Below, one piece after another: positions 8,001 to 9,932 of a stretch of DNA of 9,932 bases; position 1 is the stretch's first letter, and each line of letters begins with the position of its first letter. The position numbers and the translations under genes were made by a program. The stretch is from Gammaproteobacteria bacterium (lineage in GTDB: Bacteria > Pseudomonadota > Gammaproteobacteria > Chromatiales > Chromatiaceae), in NCBI GenBank assembly GCA_020630035.1, contig JAHDCB010000054.1, positions 1 through 9,932 on the forward strand, in the 5' to 3' direction. The notes under the pieces are model-generated. The model worked only from the letters and a program-made list of their open reading frames with translations, did not search any database and was not told the DNA's origin.

Positions 8001-9159
8001 TGTCGGACGTGAGCGTGAGCGGTATAAGTTACCGTACGGGGCTGAGCTGCAGGTACATGAAGATGACCAGGTCGAGGGTGGCCAGGTCATCGCCAACTGG
8101 GACCCACATACCCACCCGATTATCACTGAGATGGCGGGTATTCTGCGTTTTATTGATTTTGCAGAAGGTACCACAGTACAGCGGCAGACAGATGAAGTCA
8201 CCGGGCTGACCTCTATCGTTGTCATGGATGCGAAGCAGCGGCCCTCAGCGGGTAAGGATTTGCGCCCGACGATCAAGCTGGTTGATGCAGACGGTAATGA
8301 TGTCAATATTGCCGGGACTAACCTGCCGGCAAATTATTTGTTACCTGGTGGCGCTGTGGTGAATGTTGCTGATGGTACCCAGGTACAGGTGGGCGACGTT
8401 CTGGCGCGTATTCCACAGGCATCGTCGAAGACACGTGATATTACCGGTGGTCTGCCGCGTGTGGCAGACTTGTTCGAGGCACGTAAGCCGAAAGAACCGG
8501 CGATTCTGGCGGAAGCAACCGGAACGGTCAGCTTTGGTAAGGATACCAAGGGTAAACAACGTCTGATTATCACGGATGCACAGGGTGAGCAGAATGAGCT
8601 GCTGATTCCGAAGTGGCGTCACCTGAACGTGTTTGAGGGTGAACAGGTCGAGAAGGGTGAAGTGATTGCCGATGGTGAATTGAGTTCACACGATATTCTG
8701 CGCCTGCGAGGTGTGACCGCGTTGGCTGAGTATCTGGTGAAGGAGATTCAGGATGTGTATCGCTTGCAGGGTGTTGGCATCAATGACAAGCATATCGAAG
8801 TGATTATTCGCCAGATGTTGCGTAAGGTGCAGGTCGTGGATCCAGGTGATACGCCATTATTACGTGGTGAACAATTGGCGCGGGCGCGGGTTGCGGAAGC
8901 GAATGCGGCACTCAGTGACAGTGGTAAACGCCTGGCAACCTATGAGCAATTGTTGCTGGGTATCACTAAGGCGTCCTTAGCGACTGAGTCCTTTATTTCA
9001 GCGGCCTCCTTCCAGGAGACTACGCGGGTACTGACCGAGTCAGCAGTACGCGACTTGTGCGACCCGCTGAATGGCCTGAAAGAGAACGTGATTGTCGGCC
9101 GGTTGATTCCGGCAGGTACGGGCTTGTCTTACCATACGGCGCGGCGTGCTGCTGCGTAA
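5038..9159 (+). CDS. rpoC: DNA-directed RNA polymerase subunit beta prime
   Basis: Beta prime holds the active-site magnesium and the other pincer of RNA polymerase. From ATG 5038 it has 1373 residues, against 1407 in E. coli. The distance from this start to EFNAITIGLASPDQIRSWSF equals that in E. coli, which supports it. The N-terminal zinc site is C70, C72, C85, C88 (YECLCGKYKRLKHRG..CEKCG). The catalytic NADFDGDQMAVH places D460, D462 and D464 exactly at E. coli numbering. The second zinc site is C814, C889, C896, C899 (CGQCYGRDLARG). The trigger-loop region QSIGEPGTQLTMRTFHIGG has H937. Near the C terminus GLKENVIVGRLIPAGTG is conserved, but the protein ends 14 residues from the start of that GTG, so the E. 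coli tail of about 34 further residues is missing. The gene is intact. No clear U-tailed terminator follows, and pgsA converges on it. Confidence 0.99.
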   Translation: MQEFMQMMPSSETPKEFNAITIGLASPDQIRSWSFGEVKKPETINYRTLKPEREGLFCARIFGPVTDYECLCGKYKRLKHRGVVCEKCGVEVTLSKVRRERMAHIELASPVAHIWFLKSLPSRIGLLLDVTLREIERVLYFESYIVIDPGTTTLERLQLLTDEQYLEAVEAHGDDFDARMGAEAVHELLRTIDAEKEAARLREELEITNSEAKIKKIAKRLKLLEALQQSGNKPEWMILTVLPVLPPELRPLVPLEGGRFATSDLNDLYRRVINRNNRLSRLLELTAPDIIVRNEKRMLQESVDALLDNGRRGRVITGTNKRPLKSLADMIKGKQGRFRQNLLGKRVDYSGRSVIVVGPTLKLHQCGLPKKMALELFKPYIYAKLQSRGMATTIKAAKRMVERGASDVWDILEEVIYEHPVLLNRAPTLHRLGIQAFEPVLIEGKAIQLHPLVCTAFNADFDGDQMAVHVPLSLEAQLEARALMMASNNVLSPANGEPVIVPSQDVVLGLYYMTRERINALGEGMVFANTDEVQRAYDAKQVELHARVRVRITETSLNAEGVAEQQTSIQQTTVGRAILWRIVPVGLSYALINQPMKKKVISNLVNVSYRQLGLKPTVIFADQLMYLGFAQAAKAGASIGLDDMVIPANKADILAQAEVEVQEIQEQYASGLVTNGERYNKVVDIWSHTNDQIARAMMETLGTETVTNRAGESETQDSFNSIYMMADSGARGSAAQIRQLAGMRGLMAKPDGSIIETPITANFREGLNVLQYFISTHGARKGLADTALKTANSGYLTRRLVDVAQDVVVTLEDCGTDQGLMMMPIIEGGDVVEPLRERILGRVTSKAVVHPGEPETVICPQNTLLDEHWMDVLEQAGVDQVWVRSAITCESRQGICGQCYGRDLARGSKINIGEAVGVIAAQSIGEPGTQLTMRTFHIGGAASRAVAVNSIEPKNAGKIRLHNIKTVENTQNKLVAVSRSGEVIILDDVGRERERYKLPYGAELQVHEDDQVEGGQVIANWDPHTHPIITEMAGILRFIDFAEGTTVQRQTDEVTGLTSIVVMDAKQRPSAGKDLRPTIKLVDADGNDVNIAGTNLPANYLLPGGAVVNVADGTQVQVGDVLARIPQASSKTRDITGGLPRVADLFEARKPKEPAILAEATGTVSFGKDTKGKQRLIITDAQGEQNELLIPKWRHLNVFEGEQVEKGEVIADGELSSHDILRLRGVTALAEYLVKEIQDVYRLQGVGINDKHIEVIIRQMLRKVQVVDPGDTPLLRGEQLARARVAEANAALSDSGKRLATYEQLLLGITKASLATESFISAASFQETTRVLTESAVRDLCDPLNGLKENVIVGRLIPAGTGLSYHTARRAAA

Positions 9160-9206
9160 GCAGATAGTAGCCAGGTTCTTATGAGCTGCGTTGTTTGCGT
9201 AGCTCA
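9160..9206. other. Convergent rpoC/pgsA junction with hairpin
   Basis: Only 19 bases separate the two stop codons. An inverted repeat at 9182-9206, inside the end of pgsA, pairs TGAGCTGCGT with GCGTAGCTCA (10 bp, two G-U wobbles) around TGTTT. It has no T run on either side in either direction, so it is not a standard intrinsic terminator. It could stabilise the 3' end of the rpoC transcript or block its decay. Termination of rpoC may be Rho-dependent or run into antisense of pgsA. The repeat is seen; the role is inference. Confidence 0.4.
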
Positions 9207-9745
9207 GGCCAGGCGGCCCGCAAGTAGATCAGCATCGACCAGAAGGTCAGCAGCATCGCCAGATACAGCAGGATGGTGCCGGTTATATAGGTAGGTAACC
9301 CGGCGAAATCGTGTTGATACAACAAACAAGTGATGGCGGCCATTTGTGCCGTGGTCTTGATTTTGCCGATTTGTGAGACAGCAACTTGTGTGCCTGCGCC
9401 GAAACCAGCCATCCATTCGCGCAGGGCAGAGATGGTGATTTCGCGACCAACAATCACGATGACTGGCAACGCCATCCAGACGGTCGGGTGGTGTTGTAAT
9501 ACCAGAATCAATGCGGTGGCGACAATGAGTTTGTCAGCGACCGGGTCCAGAAAGGCTCCGAACGCAGAGGTCAGGTGCCAGCGTCGCGCCAGATAGCCGT
9601 CCAGCCAGTCAGTCAGGGCGGCTAGTAGAAATACGCCAGTGGCTGCCACAGGTGCCCAGCTGACTGGCAGATAATTGACCAGCACCAGAATCGGCAGGAG
9701 TGCGATGCGGGTTACGGTCAGTAGATTAGGGACGTGTCGGTGCAT
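9179..9745 (-). CDS. pgsA: CDP-diacylglycerol-glycerol-3-phosphate 3-phosphatidyltransferase
   Basis: PgsA is an inner-membrane enzyme that joins CDP-diacylglycerol and sn-glycerol 3-phosphate to give phosphatidylglycerol phosphate and CMP, the committed step to phosphatidylglycerol and cardiolipin. The 188 residues are close to E. coli's 182. The full CDP-alcohol phosphatidyltransferase motif D-x2-DG-x2-AR-x8-G-x3-D-x3-D is present as D46, D49, G50, A53, R54, G63, D67, D71. GREITISALREWMAG and SQIGKIKTTAQM are further family blocks. Hydrophobic stretches at about 8-27, 30-45, 72-100 (probably two segments), 125-143 and 151-174 fit the multi-span topology. ATG 9745 gives MHRHVPNLLT, aligned end to end with E. 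coli MQFNIPTLLT; the open frame runs further upstream but that part does not look like the family. No clear Shine-Dalgarno precedes the start. uvrC, its frequent upstream neighbour, is not seen in the remaining 187 bases. Confidence 0.96.
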   Translation of the reverse strand: MHRHVPNLLTVTRIALLPILVLVNYLPVSWAPVAATGVFLLAALTDWLDGYLARRWHLTSAFGAFLDPVADKLIVATALILVLQHHPTVWMALPVIVIVGREITISALREWMAGFGAGTQVAVSQIGKIKTTAQMAAITCLLYQHDFAGLPTYITGTILLYLAMLLTFWSMLIYLRAAWPELRKQRSS

Positions 9746-9932
9746 AGTGGCTGGTCTGTGGATAGAATCAAATTTGAATCGTGGGCAGGTTGTAAAACTC
9801 GTCCACGACCAAAGGGGCGAGAGCGACGCCTCTCCCCCTTTGGAAACCTCCATTGTGTCGTCCCCGCAGCAAGCTGCGGGTGTAGTGGTCAAGTATTTTC
9901 GTACCACTTGAGGGGGTGAGAGCTGGTTTACG
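9746..9932. repeat. Non-coding region upstream of pgsA with a cluster of three inverted repeats
   Basis: No gene is supported here. Three inverted repeats follow each other. At 9809-9843, CCAAAGGGG and GAGAG pair with CTCTC and CCCCTTTGG (14 bp, one bulged C at 9818) around a CGACGC loop. At 9863-9880, CCCGCAGC-AA-GCTGCGGG is a perfect repeat. At 9884-9908, AGTGGT pairs with ACCACT around 13 bases. None is followed by a T run on either strand, so they are not ordinary terminators. Tightly packed palindromes in an intergenic region suggest a REP/MITE-type repeat or a decayed insertion-sequence end, but I do not recognise a family. I also see no confident pgsA promoter: TTTTACA on the - strand (about 9791-9797) could be a weak -35, without a good -10. 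Confidence 0.5.

Noticed and set aside
9182..9206. Hairpin as a bidirectional terminator for rpoC and pgsA
   Set aside because: A 10-bp stem is present, but there is no T run on either strand after it.
9770..9800. Possible sigma-70 promoter for pgsA on the minus strand
   Set aside because: TTTACA is a fair -35 match but no acceptable -10 stands 16-18 bases after it.
9746..9907. N-terminal extension of pgsA by 54 codons
   Set aside because: The open frame continues upstream, but family members start where ATG 9745 is. The extension runs through inverted repeats and does not look like protein.
1..9932. CRISPR array, tRNA or rRNA genes, phage or defence genes
   Set aside because: No regularly spaced repeats, cloverleaf sequences or accessory genes were seen; the window is otherwise filled by conserved housekeeping genes.

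Overview
The window is a chromosomal housekeeping region from a gammaproteobacterium of moderate GC content. It holds the 3' end of the ribosomal-protein/RNA-polymerase operon, rplJ (partial), rplL, rpoB and rpoC on the + strand, followed by a convergent pgsA on the - strand. RpoB and RpoC align almost without gaps with the E. coli subunits. However, an extra segment in RpoB (about residues 417-450), the form of the second large variable region of RpoB, and the longer L10 tail look more like Xanthomonadales or betaproteobacterial sequences as I remember them. I therefore place the source among gammaproteobacteria outside the enteric/pseudomonad group, without naming a genus.

Layout: 1-146 is the C-terminal 47 codons of L10. 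147-222 is a short spacer with two small hairpins, an AT-rich stretch and the rplL ribosome binding site. 223-594 is L7/L12. 595-895 is a 301-base leader with no gene but much potential RNA structure: an attenuator-type hairpin with a U run (629-660) in the same place as the E. coli rplL-rpoB attenuator, a branched region with mutually exclusive pairings (681-772), a second terminator-shaped hairpin with six Ts (776-812), and a further hairpin (833-868) just before the rpoB Shine-Dalgarno. 896-5038 is rpoB, and its stop codon shares one base with the rpoC start. 5038-9159 is rpoC. 19 bases later comes the 3' end of pgsA (9179-9745, - strand). 9746-9932 is non-coding and holds three consecutive inverted repeats.

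Together the genes supply the ribosomal stalk (L10 and L7/L12) and the two large catalytic subunits of RNA polymerase. In the family these are co-transcribed, and an attenuator/processing region before rpoB lowers polymerase output relative to L7/L12. PgsA is a separate inner-membrane enzyme of phosphatidylglycerol synthesis. The str operon (rpsL-rpsG-fusA-tuf), which follows rpoC in many gammaproteobacteria, is absent here.

I found no evidence of a new multi-gene system. The points of interest are the rplL-rpoB leader, the one-base rpoB/rpoC overlap, the L10 tail length, the short RpoC tail, and the repeat cluster upstream of pgsA.
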